From: Lichenibacterium minor
GTDB lineage: Bacteria > Pseudomonadota > Alphaproteobacteria > Rhizobiales > Beijerinckiaceae
DNA length: 36,514 nucleotides
NCBI RefSeq assembly: GCF_004137685.1
Contig: NZ_QYBB01000039.1
Span: forward strand, 1-36,514
Direction of reading: 5' to 3'
Shown: positions 1 to 8,342 of the stretch, piece after piece
Layout: each line of letters begins with the position of its first letter
Position numbering within the stretch: the stretch's first letter is position 1
Made by a program: the position numbers and the translations under genes
The notes under the pieces: generated by a model
Database searches by the model: none
Told to the model about the DNA's origin: nothing
Seen by the model: the letters and a program-made list of their open reading frames with translations, nothing else

Positions 1-69
1 CCGCATCAGCGAGAGGCCCTGAATCACAGGAGGAGTCAGCCCGTCAACGACCAACGGTCAAACTGATGG

Positions 70-894
70 GTGCTCAGGCCGGACCCCTTCCTGCTCAGCC
101 TTCATTTCAACGCGCCGCACTGGCCTTGGGAAGCGCCAGGGCCGGACGGCGAAGCGGAGTCGGCGCGCATCGCCGCCGAACCCGCGCCGAAGCTCGACGA
201 CTTCGACGGTGGAGCGCAGGCCGTCTTCGCCGCCATGGTGGAGCGCATGGATCTCCAGGTCGGCCGCGTGCTCGACACGCTCGACCGGTTGGGGGTCGCG
301 CAGGACACGATCGTGGTCTTCACCAGCGACAACGGCGGCGAGCGTTTCGCCGACGTGTGGCCGTTCACGGGCCGTAAAACGGAACTGCTGGAGGGGGGCT
401 TGCGCATCCCCGCCATCCTGCGCTGGCCGGCCCGCGTGGCGCCAGGCACCACGAACAGCCAGGTCACCATCAGCATGGATTGGCTGCCGACCCTGACCGC
501 TGCAGCCGGCACTGGTCCCGACCCATCGGCGCCGACGGACGGCATGAACCTGCTCCCTCACCTCAGGCCCGGCGCCGAGGCAGTGCCGCGCGAGCTTTTC
601 TGGCGCTACCACAGCAAGGACCAGAAGGCGGTACGCGACGGCAACTGGAAGTTCTTGGAGATCCTGGGCAACACGTTCCTCTTCGACGTCGTCGCGGACC
701 CATTGGAACGCGCCAACCTGAAGGACCGGCATCCCGAGGTGTACGCGCGCCTCATGGACCAGTGGAAGGCGTGGAACGCCACCATGCTGCCGTTCACGAG
801 CGGGAACTTCTCGGATGCCTTCTCGGGCGCCGAACTCGCCGACCATTTCGGCGCGCCGCCAACGATCCGAGGCCTTCAGAAGGCACCGCGGTGA
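70..894 (+). pseudogene. Sulfatase, C-terminal part only (5'-truncated)
   Basis: The 274-residue frame carries the C-terminal part of a type I sulfatase. It has the metal-site stretch FTSDNGGE near residue 90, the NAPHWPW segment near residue 15, and the usual C-terminal block around 'VRDGNWKFLEI' and 'DPLERANL'. Family members are usually 450-550 residues with a CxPxR formylglycine motif near the N-terminus, and here that whole catalytic half is absent. The frame is closed by TGA at 64-66, and I find no sulfatase-like sequence in the other frames of bases 1-63. The gene is therefore cut rather than merely running off the window, although a distant frameshifted half before base 1 cannot be excluded. 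The GTG at 70 is only the first possible codon, not a credible start. It converges on the IclR gene. Family assignment is strong and lack of sulfatase activity is a firm inference. Confidence 0.75.
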
Positions 895-1022
895 CCTGCA
901 TCCGCGCCGACGGCCGCCGGCGAACGGCAGGATGGGATGGAAAGCGAGCCAGCCGCTTTCGGGCGCGCTGCATGTCAGGGCGGACATACGAGGGACGGCA
1001 TCCGTCGGCTGTTTAAGGCGTT

Positions 1023-1811
1023 CTACAAGCGCTGGCTGAGCGACCAGGCGGCCTCGGCGACGAGCGGCCCGAAGCGCTCCGCGAACGCCGAGGGGGGCCA
1101 GTCGGCGACCGAGGCCGCGATATGGACGGCGGCGACCGGACGCCCCGCCACGTCCGTCACGGCAGCACCGACCGTGATCTCGCCGGGCGCCGTTTCCTCG
1201 ACAGCCAACGCGAAGCCATCGGTCGCTGCAGCGCGCACCTTTGCCATGATGAGAGTGGGATCGCAGATCGTGCGCCCCGTGAGAGGGGACAGGTCGGACC
1301 GCGCGAGGATCGACGATGCGTCGTCCTCGGGAAGGCGCGACAGCACCGCCCGGCCGCCGGCCGTGCAGAACACCGGGATGCGGCGACCGATCAGCGATCC
1401 GGCGAAGTATTCCCGCTTGGTCTGCTGGCGGATCGCGTAGATCATCGTCGTATCGTCGTGCAACGACAGGTTGGCGCGTTCGCCGCAAGCCTGCCTGAGT
1501 TCGATCAGAGCCGGCGTCGCGCGCTCGACGAGGGCGTTGGAACGCAGGAAGTTGAAGGCCGCGTCCAGAACGCGTCGGCCCAGGCTGAAACGCCGCGTGC
1601 GCTCGTCCTTGTCGAGGTAGCCCAGGCGCCACAGCGTGTGAGCGAAGCGTTGCGTGGCGCTCTTGTCGAGGCCCGAAAGCGTGGCCAGCTCGGCGAGGCT
1701 GAGCGCGCCGTTTGCATGGCCGAAAGCGTCGAGCACTTGGAAGGCCTTGGCGACGGATGCCACGTGGAGCGGGTCGTCGCGCAGCGGTTTGGCCCGACGC
1801 TCAATTGACAT
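1023..1811 (-). CDS. IclR-family transcriptional regulator
   Basis: This 262-residue protein has the IclR layout. An N-terminal winged helix-turn-helix lies at about residues 14-78 ('ALSLAELATLSGLDKSATQR' is the recognition region), followed by the C-terminal effector-binding domain ('RIPVFCTAGGRAVLSRLP' and 'FALAVEETAPGEITVGAAV'). The ATG at 1811 is preceded by GGGGAGGACAGG, a clear ribosome-binding site, so the upstream in-frame TTG at 1826 is unlikely. The gene is divergent from an MFS permease, with a 107-base gap that holds an inverted repeat at 1845-1869. By analogy with family members it should control that catabolic operon in response to a small aromatic or carboxylic effector. The effector itself cannot be read from the sequence. 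Confidence 0.9.
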   Translation of the reverse strand: MSIERRAKPLRDDPLHVASVAKAFQVLDAFGHANGALSLAELATLSGLDKSATQRFAHTLWRLGYLDKDERTRRFSLGRRVLDAAFNFLRSNALVERATPALIELRQACGERANLSLHDDTTMIYAIRQQTKREYFAGSLIGRRIPVFCTAGGRAVLSRLPEDDASSILARSDLSPLTGRTICDPTLIMAKVRAAATDGFALAVEETAPGEITVGAAVTDVAGRPVAAVHIAASVADWPPSAFAERFGPLVAEAAWSLSQRL

Positions 1812-1844
1812 CCTGTCCTCCCCCAAGTTATCGTGTCTATATCA

Positions 1845-1869
1845 CAATGCAATACGTCGCATTGCAGTG
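1845..1869. promoter_or_regulatory. Inverted repeat between IclR and MFS genes, probable operator
   Basis: The arms CAATGCAAT (1845-1853) and ATTGCAGTG (1861-1869) are inverted with 8 of 9 positions matching, separated by 7 bases. The repeat lies in the 107-base divergent region between the IclR start (1811) and the permease start (1919). Its position and dyad symmetry suit an IclR operator controlling both directions. Assignment to this regulator is inference. Confidence 0.5.
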
Positions 1870-1918
1870 CAAGTGCGATGGGCAGCTTGGTCAGGGATCG
1901 AGCAGGAGCATCGACAGC

Positions 1919-3226
1919 ATGGTCACCTCCGTCGCAGCGGCTCGCCCCGCGCCTCCGCGCGAAACCGGATCTGCCGTGACGGAGCGAGACAGCCGCCGGG
2001 CCGTCCGGGCCGCGGTGATCGGCAACGTGCTCGAGTGGTACGACTTCGCCGTCTACGGCTACGTCGCGACGACCATCTCGAGGACGTTCTTCCCGAGCGG
2101 CGACGAGGTCGGGGCCCTGCTGGCCACCTTCGCCACCTTCGGCCTCGGCTTCGTCGCCCGACCGCTCGGCGGCATCGTCATCGGCCGCATGGGCGACGTC
2201 AGGGGGCGCAAGGCGGCGCTGCTGCTCACCATCTTCGCCATGGCGATCGGCACCGTGGGGGTGGGGCTCATCCCAGGCTTTGCCAGCATCGGCCTCCTCG
2301 CGCCGCTGCTCCTGGTCGCGTGCCGCCTGCTGCAGGGCTTCGCGGCCGGCGGCGAGTGGGGCGGCGCGACCGCCTTCATCGTCGAATGGGCGCCCAGTCA
2401 CCGTCGCGGTTTCTACGGCAGCTTCCAGCAGGCCAGCGTCGCGGCCGGCCTCGTGCTCGGGTCGGGGACCGCGGCGCTGCTCAGCACGCTGCTCACCGCC
2501 GACCAGATGGACGCCTGGGGCTGGCGCTTGCTGTTCCTCCTCGGCGCCGCCCTGGTGCCGGTCGGCTTCTACATGCGCCGCAACATCGACGAGACTCCCG
2601 CCTTCCGCGCCGCCCGCGACGAGCCCGGTCTTTCATCGACGCCGGGCTGGTTGCTGGCCGCGAAGGCCTTCGGCTTCACGATCCTGTGGACGGTGTCCTA
2701 CTACGTCATCCTGTACTACATGCCGACCTTCACCCAGAAGTACGCCGGCCTGTCGCGCACCGCGGCCCTCTGGTCGAACACGCTCGGCCTCGTCGTGCTG
2801 GTGGTGGCCGTGCCGCTGATGGGGCTGTGGTCGGACCGGATCGGCCGCAAGCCTCTGCTCATCGGCTGCTGCGCGGCCTTCGCGCTCCTCACCTATCCGC
2901 TCTTCTCCCTCATGCTGTCGGGCGCCTCGCTGGCCGGCGTCATGGTCATCCAGGTCGTCTTCGGGCTGATGATCGCCATGTTCTCGGGGCCGGGCCCGGC
3001 CGCCATCGCCGAAATCTTCCCCACGTCGTCGCGATCCACCTGGATGTCGACCGGCTACAGCCTCGCGACCTGCATCTTCGGCGGCTTCGCGCCCTTCGTC
3101 GCCACCTGGCTCATCGGCGCCACGGGATCGCCGATCTCCCCCACCTACTACCTCATCGTCGCCGCGATCGTGTCCCTGATCGTCATCGCGACCCTGCGCG
3201 AGACCGCCCATGACGAGCTGCCATGA
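1919..3226 (+). CDS. MFS transporter, metabolite:H+ symporter (MHS) type
   Basis: The 435-residue polytopic membrane protein belongs to the MHS branch of the major facilitator superfamily. It shows the branch-typical GNVLEWYDF at residues 35-43 before the first helix. The loop 2-3 signature GRMGDVRGRK is at 89-98 and RLLQGFAAGGEWGG at 136-149. A second loop signature, 'GLWSDRIGRKPL', follows in the C-terminal half. Twelve hydrophobic segments are apparent. Related proteins carry dicarboxylates, proline/betaine or aromatic acids with protons across the inner membrane, and the substrate here is unknown. ATG 1919 follows an AGGAG at about 12 bases. An in-frame upstream extension into the operator region is less likely, and GTG at 1976 is an alternative. 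The gene overlaps the next by ATGA, so it is the first gene of a four-gene operon. Confidence 0.9.
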   Translation: MVTSVAAARPAPPRETGSAVTERDSRRAVRAAVIGNVLEWYDFAVYGYVATTISRTFFPSGDEVGALLATFATFGLGFVARPLGGIVIGRMGDVRGRKAALLLTIFAMAIGTVGVGLIPGFASIGLLAPLLLVACRLLQGFAAGGEWGGATAFIVEWAPSHRRGFYGSFQQASVAAGLVLGSGTAALLSTLLTADQMDAWGWRLLFLLGAALVPVGFYMRRNIDETPAFRAARDEPGLSSTPGWLLAAKAFGFTILWTVSYYVILYYMPTFTQKYAGLSRTAALWSNTLGLVVLVVAVPLMGLWSDRIGRKPLLIGCCAAFALLTYPLFSLMLSGASLAGVMVIQVVFGLMIAMFSGPGPAAIAEIFPTSSRSTWMSTGYSLATCIFGGFAPFVATWLIGATGSPISPTYYLIVAAIVSLIVIATLRETAHDELP

Positions 3227-3999
3227 CGACCTTCGCTGAGGCTTCGGGCGCCGCCTTGCCCCTCGACTTCGCCGGCCGCACCGTCGCCGTCAGCGGCGGC
3301 GCCGTCGGCTTCGGTCGCGCCATCGCGGACCGCTTCGCCGCTGCCGGCGCCGCCGTCTTCGGCTGCGACATCGTCGGACGGACGGACGGCGATCCGCGCG
3401 TCGCCCTGGATGCCGTCGACCTCACCGATCGGCGGGCCGCCGCGGCCTGGATCGCAGCGGTCGAGGACCGCACCGGCCGGGCGATCGACGTCCTCGTCTG
3501 CAACGCCGGCGGCGTGGCGGGCCAGACCGATCGCCCTCTCGAAGAGGTCGAGGACGCCGACTGGGACCGCGTCGTCGCGGTCAATCTGGGCTCCACCTTC
3601 GCGCTCTGCCGCGCCGCCGCGGCGGGGATGAAGCGGGCCCGGTCCGGCGCGATCATCACGATCACGTCGAGTGCTGCCCTGCAGGCCTCGCTGACCGGGA
3701 TCCAGAGCTACTGCTCGGCCAAGCACGCCGTGCTGGGCCTGACGCGCCAGCTCGCCCACGAGTTCGGGCCCTTCGGCATCCGGGTCAACAGCGTGGCGCC
3801 CGGCTTCGTCCGGACCAACCCGGCGACGGAGCGGCAGTGGGCCTCCTACAGCCCGGAGCGGCAGAAGCAGATCGTCGAGGCCGTCGCGCTGAAGCGGCTC
3901 GGCACCGCGGACGAGATCGCCAAGGCGGTCCTCTTCTTCGCCTCCGATCTCGCGAGTTTCGTCAACGGCCAGATCCTGTCCGTCGACGGCGGGCGCTGA
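3223..3999 (+). CDS. Short-chain dehydrogenase/reductase (classical SDR)
   Basis: This 258-residue classical SDR should be a cytosolic NAD(P)-dependent oxidoreductase. The cofactor-binding turn SGGAVGFG is at residues 24-31, a variant of TGxxxGxG. The NAG motif is at 94-96, the catalytic serine at about 149-150, and the YxxxK pair at Y163/K167 (YCSAK). The C-terminus has the family's usual 'VNGQILSVDGG'. An acidic residue follows strand 2 (GCDIVG, D49), which hints at NAD(H) preference. Its ATG overlaps the stop of the permease gene (ATGA), implying translational coupling. The next gene starts 23 bases after its stop. It probably oxidises a hydroxyl group on the compound imported by the permease, but the substrate is not determinable. 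Confidence 0.88.
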   Translation: MTTFAEASGAALPLDFAGRTVAVSGGAVGFGRAIADRFAAAGAAVFGCDIVGRTDGDPRVALDAVDLTDRRAAAAWIAAVEDRTGRAIDVLVCNAGGVAGQTDRPLEEVEDADWDRVVAVNLGSTFALCRAAAAGMKRARSGAIITITSSAALQASLTGIQSYCSAKHAVLGLTRQLAHEFGPFGIRVNSVAPGFVRTNPATERQWASYSPERQKQIVEAVALKRLGTADEIAKAVLFFASDLASFVNGQILSVDGGR

Positions 4000-4022
4000 C
4001 GTCCGATCGAAGGGAGCAGTCC

Positions 4023-4946
4023 ATGAACGACGCCACGAGCGGCACAGGCGAGCCTTGGCAGTGGGAGGAGGCGCACTGGCGCGGCCTCGTCGACCAGGTG
4101 AGGGCCGGTCGGCGGCTCGCGCCCTCCTCCTGGAAGGACGGCGCGCGCTGCGCCGTGGCGTTGTCCTTCGACTCCGACCACGAGACGAACGAGCTGCGCG
4201 AAGGCGGCAAGTCGATCGGCCGCATGGCCTGGGGCCAGTACGGCAACCGGGTCGGCGTTCCGCGCATCCTGGAGCTGCTGAAGCGCCACGACGTGAAGGC
4301 CAGCTTCTACGTGCCGGCTGTCGCGGCGCTGCTGCATCCCGACGAGCAGCGGCGCGTCGTGGCGGAGGGACACGAGATCGGCATCCACGGCTGGATCCAC
4401 GAGCTGAACTCGGTGCTGCCCTACGACGTGGAGCGCGACCTGATGTTCCGCTCGACCGACACGCTGGAAACGATCACCGGCGTCCGTCCCGTGGGGCTGC
4501 GCACGCCGTCCTGGGACTTCAGCCCCAACACCCTGCGGATCGAGGAGGAGCTCGGCCTCCTCTACGATTCGTCCCTGATGGCCGACGAGGACTGCTACGA
4601 CCTCCTGCTCGACGGGCGGAGCACCGGCATCGTCGAGGTGCCGGTGGAGTGGATCCGCGACGACGCCGTCTATTTCATGATGCACCGCTTCCAGTCGCTG
4701 CGGCCCTACACGCCGCCATCGGCCGTGCTGGACATCTTCCTGCGCGAGTTCGACGCCGCCCATGCGGCCGGCGGGCTGTTCCAGCTCACCATGCACCCGC
4801 ACGTCATCACGCCGCGCTCTCGCATCTGGATCCTGGAGGAGGTGATCCGCCACGCCAAGGCCAAGGGCGACGTGTGGTTCGCCACCCACGCCGAAGTCGC
4901 CGGTTTCGTGAAGCGATCGGCGGCGCTTCAGCACGAGACCCCGTGA
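4023..4946 (+). CDS. NodB-fold polysaccharide deacetylase family hydrolase (PuuE/PgdA-like)
   Basis: This 307-residue protein contains a NodB homology domain. The first motif, SFDSDHE, carries D50 (general base position) and D52 (metal). The second motif HGWIH has H122 and H126 as metal ligands. 'GQYGNRVGVPRILELL' at about 71-86 is typical of the allantoinase PuuE / HpPgdA subgroup rather than secreted chitin-type deacetylases. There is no signal peptide, so the enzyme should be cytoplasmic, which argues against a direct cell-wall role. It starts at ATG 4023 behind an AGGGAG and is followed by an M20 hydrolase gene. Known cytosolic relatives hydrolyse small cyclic amides and ureides. I infer such a role here, with the name 'polysaccharide deacetylase' reflecting fold only. 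A paralogue lies at 22376-23281. Confidence 0.85.
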   Translation: MNDATSGTGEPWQWEEAHWRGLVDQVRAGRRLAPSSWKDGARCAVALSFDSDHETNELREGGKSIGRMAWGQYGNRVGVPRILELLKRHDVKASFYVPAVAALLHPDEQRRVVAEGHEIGIHGWIHELNSVLPYDVERDLMFRSTDTLETITGVRPVGLRTPSWDFSPNTLRIEEELGLLYDSSLMADEDCYDLLLDGRSTGIVEVPVEWIRDDAVYFMMHRFQSLRPYTPPSAVLDIFLREFDAAHAAGGLFQLTMHPHVITPRSRIWILEEVIRHAKAKGDVWFATHAEVAGFVKRSAALQHETP

Positions 4947-5023
4947 GCGGCACGGATCGCCCCGCCCCCATCCGGGCGGGCCTGCCCCGCTCGGAATCCG
5001 CATCGAAAGGCGCGCGCCAACCC

Positions 5024-6133
5024 ATGCCGACACCATCGCTCGAAACGCTCGCGGCCTGGATCCGCACGGAAAGCCCGACGCACGACAGCGCCGGCGTGAA
5101 CCGGATGATGGACCTGGCCGCCGCGCAGGCGCGGGGCGCCCCGATCGCCGTCGAGCGCGTGCCCGGCCGACAGGGCCTCGGCGACGCGCTGGTGCTCCGC
5201 GCCGGTCCGCAGACCGCGGAGCCCGCTATCCTGCTGCTGGTCCACCTCGACACCGTCCACCCCGTCGGCACCATCGACCGCGAGTTGCCGCTGCGGATCG
5301 AGGGCGACCGGCTGTACGGGCCGGGCGTCTACGACATGAAGGGGGGCGCCTTCCTGGCGCTCGAAGCGTTCAAGGACGTCGCGCGCGCCGGCACCGCCAC
5401 CCGTCCCCTGGTCCTCCTGGTCACGCCCGACGAGGAGATCGGGTCGCCCACCAGCCGCGAGCTCATCGAGGACCACGCGCGCCGCGCCGCCTACGCCCTC
5501 GTCGCCGAGCCGGCGCGCGACGGCGGCAGGATCGTCACCGCCCGGAGCGGGATCGGCCGCTTCGACGTCGAGGTCAGGGGACGCGCCGCGCATGCGGGGA
5601 CGCGCCACCGGGACGGCCGCAACGCGATCCACGAGGCCGCCCGCCAGATCGCGACGATCGAGGCCATGACGGATTACGAGCGCGGCATCACCACGGCGGT
5701 GTGCATGATCGAGGCCGGCACGGCGGTCAACACCGTGCCGGCGCTCTGCCGGTTCTCCGTCGACCTCAGGATCGCGAGCGCCGCGCAGGGCGACGAGCTC
5801 GCCTCCGCCATCCTGGGCCTCGAGGCCATCGCCCCGGACTTCGAGGTGCACGTCGAGGGCGGCCTGAACCGACCGCCCTACGACAGGACGGAGGAGATCG
5901 ACCGGCTCTTCGCGCATGCGCGGGGCCTCGCCGCCGTGCTCGGCATCGACCTCGCGTCCGTGCCCCGCGTCGGCGGCGGCTCCGACGGAAACTTCACCGC
6001 CGCGCTCGGCGTGCCGACCCTCGACGGCCTGGGCATCGACGGCGACGGCGCCCACACACACCACGAGCATGGCCTGGTGTCGTCGATCGAACCGAGGAGG
6101 CACCTGATGCGGCGCCTCCTCGAGACGCTCTGA
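5024..6133 (+). CDS. M20-family metallohydrolase (carboxypeptidase G2 / glutamate carboxypeptidase-like)
   Basis: This 369-residue dizinc amidohydrolase has all the usual M20 residues. The first metal ligand and its partner are in HLDTVHPVG (H74, D76). The bridging aspartate is in YDMKGG (D104), the catalytic glutamate pair in DEEIG (E137/E138), a further ligand in VAEPA (E162), and the C-terminal histidine in the GAHTHHEHG block. Length matches carboxypeptidase G2-like enzymes, which release a C-terminal amino acid from an N-acyl or dipeptide substrate. ATG 5024 fits the conserved start of the domain. An in-frame GTG at 4943 overlapping the preceding stop (GTGA) would add 27 proline-rich residues and is possible. 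It is the last gene of the IclR-linked operon and probably cleaves an amide made by the preceding hydrolase. Confidence 0.87.
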   Translation: MPTPSLETLAAWIRTESPTHDSAGVNRMMDLAAAQARGAPIAVERVPGRQGLGDALVLRAGPQTAEPAILLLVHLDTVHPVGTIDRELPLRIEGDRLYGPGVYDMKGGAFLALEAFKDVARAGTATRPLVLLVTPDEEIGSPTSRELIEDHARRAAYALVAEPARDGGRIVTARSGIGRFDVEVRGRAAHAGTRHRDGRNAIHEAARQIATIEAMTDYERGITTAVCMIEAGTAVNTVPALCRFSVDLRIASAAQGDELASAILGLEAIAPDFEVHVEGGLNRPPYDRTEEIDRLFAHARGLAAVLGIDLASVPRVGGGSDGNFTAALGVPTLDGLGIDGDGAHTHHEHGLVSSIEPRRHLMRRLLETL

Positions 6134-6325
6134 GGGCCCACGAGCTCCCGATATGCCCCGACCGGAGGCGATGGGCCGGCCCCGCGTCGTCTCAGGCTGA
6201 CATGCATGTTGCGTGCAATCCGCCGCGGCGCTGCGGGAGGACGGCGACTCGCGGGTTTTCTTGTCGGGACGAGCCGGGAGCGATCCCGCAGGGCCATCCC
6301 GTGGCGGCCCGAAAGGGTCGACGCG

Positions 6326-6680
6326 GTGATCGCCTCCGCGATCCGACGGCTCCTCACGACGATCCCGGTGATGGGCGTGGTGGCCCTGTTCGTGTTCAGC
6401 CTGCTGTGCCTGACGCCCGGTGACCCGGCGGCGCTGATCACCGGCGACCAGGCGGGGCCGGAGGACATCGCGCGCATCCGCACCACCCTCGGGCTCGACC
6501 GACCCTTCCCCGTGCAGTTCGGCGATTGGTGCTGGCGCGTCCTGCACGGCGACCTCGGCACGTCGATCTTCACGCACCTTCCCGTGGCCCACCTCATCGG
6601 GCAGCGGCTCGAGCCGACGCTGTCGCTTCTCCTGCTCACCCTCGTGATCGCCGTCGTGGTGGCGGTGCCGCTCGGCATGG
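6326..6680 (+). pseudogene. Peptide-type ABC permease (DppB/OppB-like), N-terminal fragment
   Basis: Starting at GTG 6326 (AAGGG about 9 bases upstream), the frame reads as the first 118 or so residues of a binding-protein-dependent permease. It has the initial transmembrane helix 'VMGVVALFVFSLLCLTPGDP', the periplasmic 'GLDRPFPVQFGDW' and 'HGDLGTSIF' segments, and the second helix ending VAVPLGM. A complete protein has about 310 residues, including the EAA loop, which is missing. At about 6680 the similarity stops abruptly and the sequence becomes part of a substrate-binding protein in another frame. The fragment cannot form a transporter. It lies about 190 bases after the M20 gene, in a gap where I see no gene. 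Confidence 0.7.
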
Positions 6681-6683
6681 TAG

Positions 6684-7251
6684 TGGACTCCGGTCGGCTA
6701 TTTCCCGCCGACGTCGCCCCTCGCAAGCGACGTGGGCCTGTCGGCCCTGACGGGGCCGAGCGATGTCGCCAAGGCCAAGGCGGACATCGCCGCGGCGGGC
6801 TCCAAGGGGGAGCCGGTCATGGTCCTGGTGCCGACCGACTTCCCAACCCTGAACGCCATGGCGCTGGTGGGTGCCGACATGCTGAAGCGCTGCGGCCTCG
6901 CCGTCGACGTCGTGGCGACCGATTGGGGGCTGTCGTGCCGCGTCGCGCAAGGCGCCGGCCGAGGGCGGCTGGAGCGTGTTCTTCACCAACTTCACCGGGC
7001 TCGACGAGAACACGCCCGCCACCCATCTCGGCCTGCGCGGCAACGGCGCGGCCGGCTGGTTCGGCTGGGCGACGGCGCCGAAGCTCGAGGAGCTGCGCGA
7101 CGCTTGGTTCGCGGCGCCGGATGCCGCGGCCCAGAAGGCGATCGGCGACCGGATCCAGGCTCAGGCGTTCAGCGACGTCCCTGATCTCCCGCTCGGCAAA
7201 TACCTGCAGCCGACCGTCTACGCCGGATCGTTGAAGGGCGTGCTGACCGGC
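6684..7251 (+). pseudogene. Extracellular solute-binding protein (family 5, peptide-type), C-terminal fragment with frameshift
   Basis: After an in-frame TAG at 6681-6683, the frame reads 'WTPVGYFPP', 'LSALTGPSD' and 'MVLVPTDFPTLNAMA' up to about 6935, which is the C-terminal third of a family 5 binding protein. It then continues in a different frame as 'GGWSVFFTNFTGLD', 'GNGAAGWFGWATAPKLEEL' and 'LPLGKYLQPTVYAG' to about 7251. At least one indel lies near 6935 (in GATTGGGGGCTGTCG). The N-terminal two thirds, including any signal peptide, are missing and replaced by the permease head. No start codon or ribosome-binding site is plausible. Together with the preceding fragment this is a scar of a deleted peptide transporter operon. 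The roughly 95 bases to 7348 contain nothing I recognise. Confidence 0.7.
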
Positions 7252-7348
7252 AACGTCGCCCCGACGGTATCCACCTATCCGATGGACGCTCCCTCGTGGA
7301 AAACCGTGGCGGCCCCGTCGGTCGCCCCCGCCGCGAAGCTTGGAAGCG

Positions 7349-8236
7349 CTACCGAGAGTAGCCGGGACGCTCGACATCGGCGACTATCCCGACCTGCGCG
7401 GGCGACCAACCGAGGGTCTTCCTGGTCCAATCGTTCGATGCGGGGCCGTTGTTGACGACCCACATGGCAAGCGGGCCGAAGTGAGCTTCGGCTTCTGCCG
7501 GCGCCAGCGAGCGGGCCGGCACGCCGAGTTGACGGCCGATCGCTTCCGCGATCGCACGAAAGGGGACGCCTTCTTCGGCCACCGCATGATAGGCTTCACC
7601 CCGCGCACCGCGTTCGAGCGCGAGGCGGTAGACGCGCGCGGCATCCAGGCGGTGAACTGCCGGCCAAAGGTTCGACCCTTCGCCGACGTAGGCCGACAGG
7701 CCCTTGTGACGCGCCACGGCGGCGAGCATCGGCACGAAACCATGCTTCTCGCTCATGCCGTGGACGGAGCGGGGATTCCGCACCACGTTGGCGTGGATGC
7801 CGCGCTCAGCCAGCGTAAAAGCGGTCTGTTGGGAAGCGCGGGGAAAGGCGGACCAGATGCCAGGCCGGTCGGTTTCCAACGCCTTCTCCCCCGTGAGGTG
7901 GAGGAACCCGTCCGTGACGATGATCGGCCGCGCCGATCCGGCGAACACCTCGCCAAATGTCTCGATCGCGGCGGCGTCTTCGGCGGCAAGCGCGCCGATG
8001 CGCGAGATGTCGAGGCCGAAGGCGGTGTGGACGATGCCGTCCGCCTCCGCTGCACCCCGGCGAAGCACATCCAGGTCGCCGAGCCCGCCGATCAACACCG
8101 TTCCACCCGCGGAGCGAAGCGCATCACCCCTGTCCCCCGACCGCACCAGGCCGACGACCGAGTGGCCAGCCGTCATCAGTTCGCGTGCGACTGCCGAGCC
8201 GATCCAACCGTTCGCACCTGTCAGGAACACACGCAT
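7349..8236 (-). CDS. Atypical/extended SDR, NAD(P)-dependent epimerase-like protein
   Basis: This 295-residue Rossmann protein opens with MRVFLTGANGWIGSAV, where GANGWIG (residues 7-13) is the dinucleotide-binding turn of extended or atypical SDRs. The middle part shows 'RNPRSVHGMSEKHGFVP' and the C-terminal half 'WPAVHRLDAARVYRLALE', typical of bacterial NAD-dependent epimerase/dehydratase relatives of unassigned substrate. No standard YxxxK is obvious, so it may be a reductase with altered catalysis. GGAGG sits 6 bases before ATG 8236. It is divergent from a TetR gene across a 106-base gap carrying a double palindrome, an arrangement typical of a stress- or substrate-inducible reductase controlled by its neighbour. 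The 3' end converges on the transporter remnants. Confidence 0.83.
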   Translation of the reverse strand: MRVFLTGANGWIGSAVARELMTAGHSVVGLVRSGDRGDALRSAGGTVLIGGLGDLDVLRRGAAEADGIVHTAFGLDISRIGALAAEDAAAIETFGEVFAGSARPIIVTDGFLHLTGEKALETDRPGIWSAFPRASQQTAFTLAERGIHANVVRNPRSVHGMSEKHGFVPMLAAVARHKGLSAYVGEGSNLWPAVHRLDAARVYRLALERGARGEAYHAVAEEGVPFRAIAEAIGRQLGVPARSLAPAEAEAHFGPLAMWVVNNGPASNDWTRKTLGWSPAQVGIVADVERPGYSR

Positions 8237-8280
8237 CGTAACCTCCTCGCTGCCCCAGGCGGAATGGGGATACCGCTACC

Positions 8281-8316
8281 GTCAGTGACTGACATAGGCC
8301 GATGTCAGTCACTGAC
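8281..8316. promoter_or_regulatory. Double palindromic operator between SDR and TetR genes
   Basis: A perfect 15-base inverted repeat, GTCAGTGACTGACAT (8281-8295) and its complement (8302-8316), is separated by 6 bases. Each arm also contains its own 13-base palindrome, GTCAGTNACTGAC, at 8281-8293 and 8304-8316, with centres 23 bases apart. The element sits between the two divergent start codons (8236 and 8343). Symmetry, size and place fit two adjacent TetR-dimer sites shutting off both promoters. The symmetry is read directly and the binding is inferred. Confidence 0.75.
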
Positions 8317-8342
8317 AAGGAGAGGCAGGGACGAGGAGAGGC

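Noticed and set aside
994..1006. Small hairpin GACGG-CAT-CCGTC between the convergent sulfatase remnant and IclR gene
   Set aside because: A five-base stem with a three-base loop and no T-run is too weak to call a terminator.
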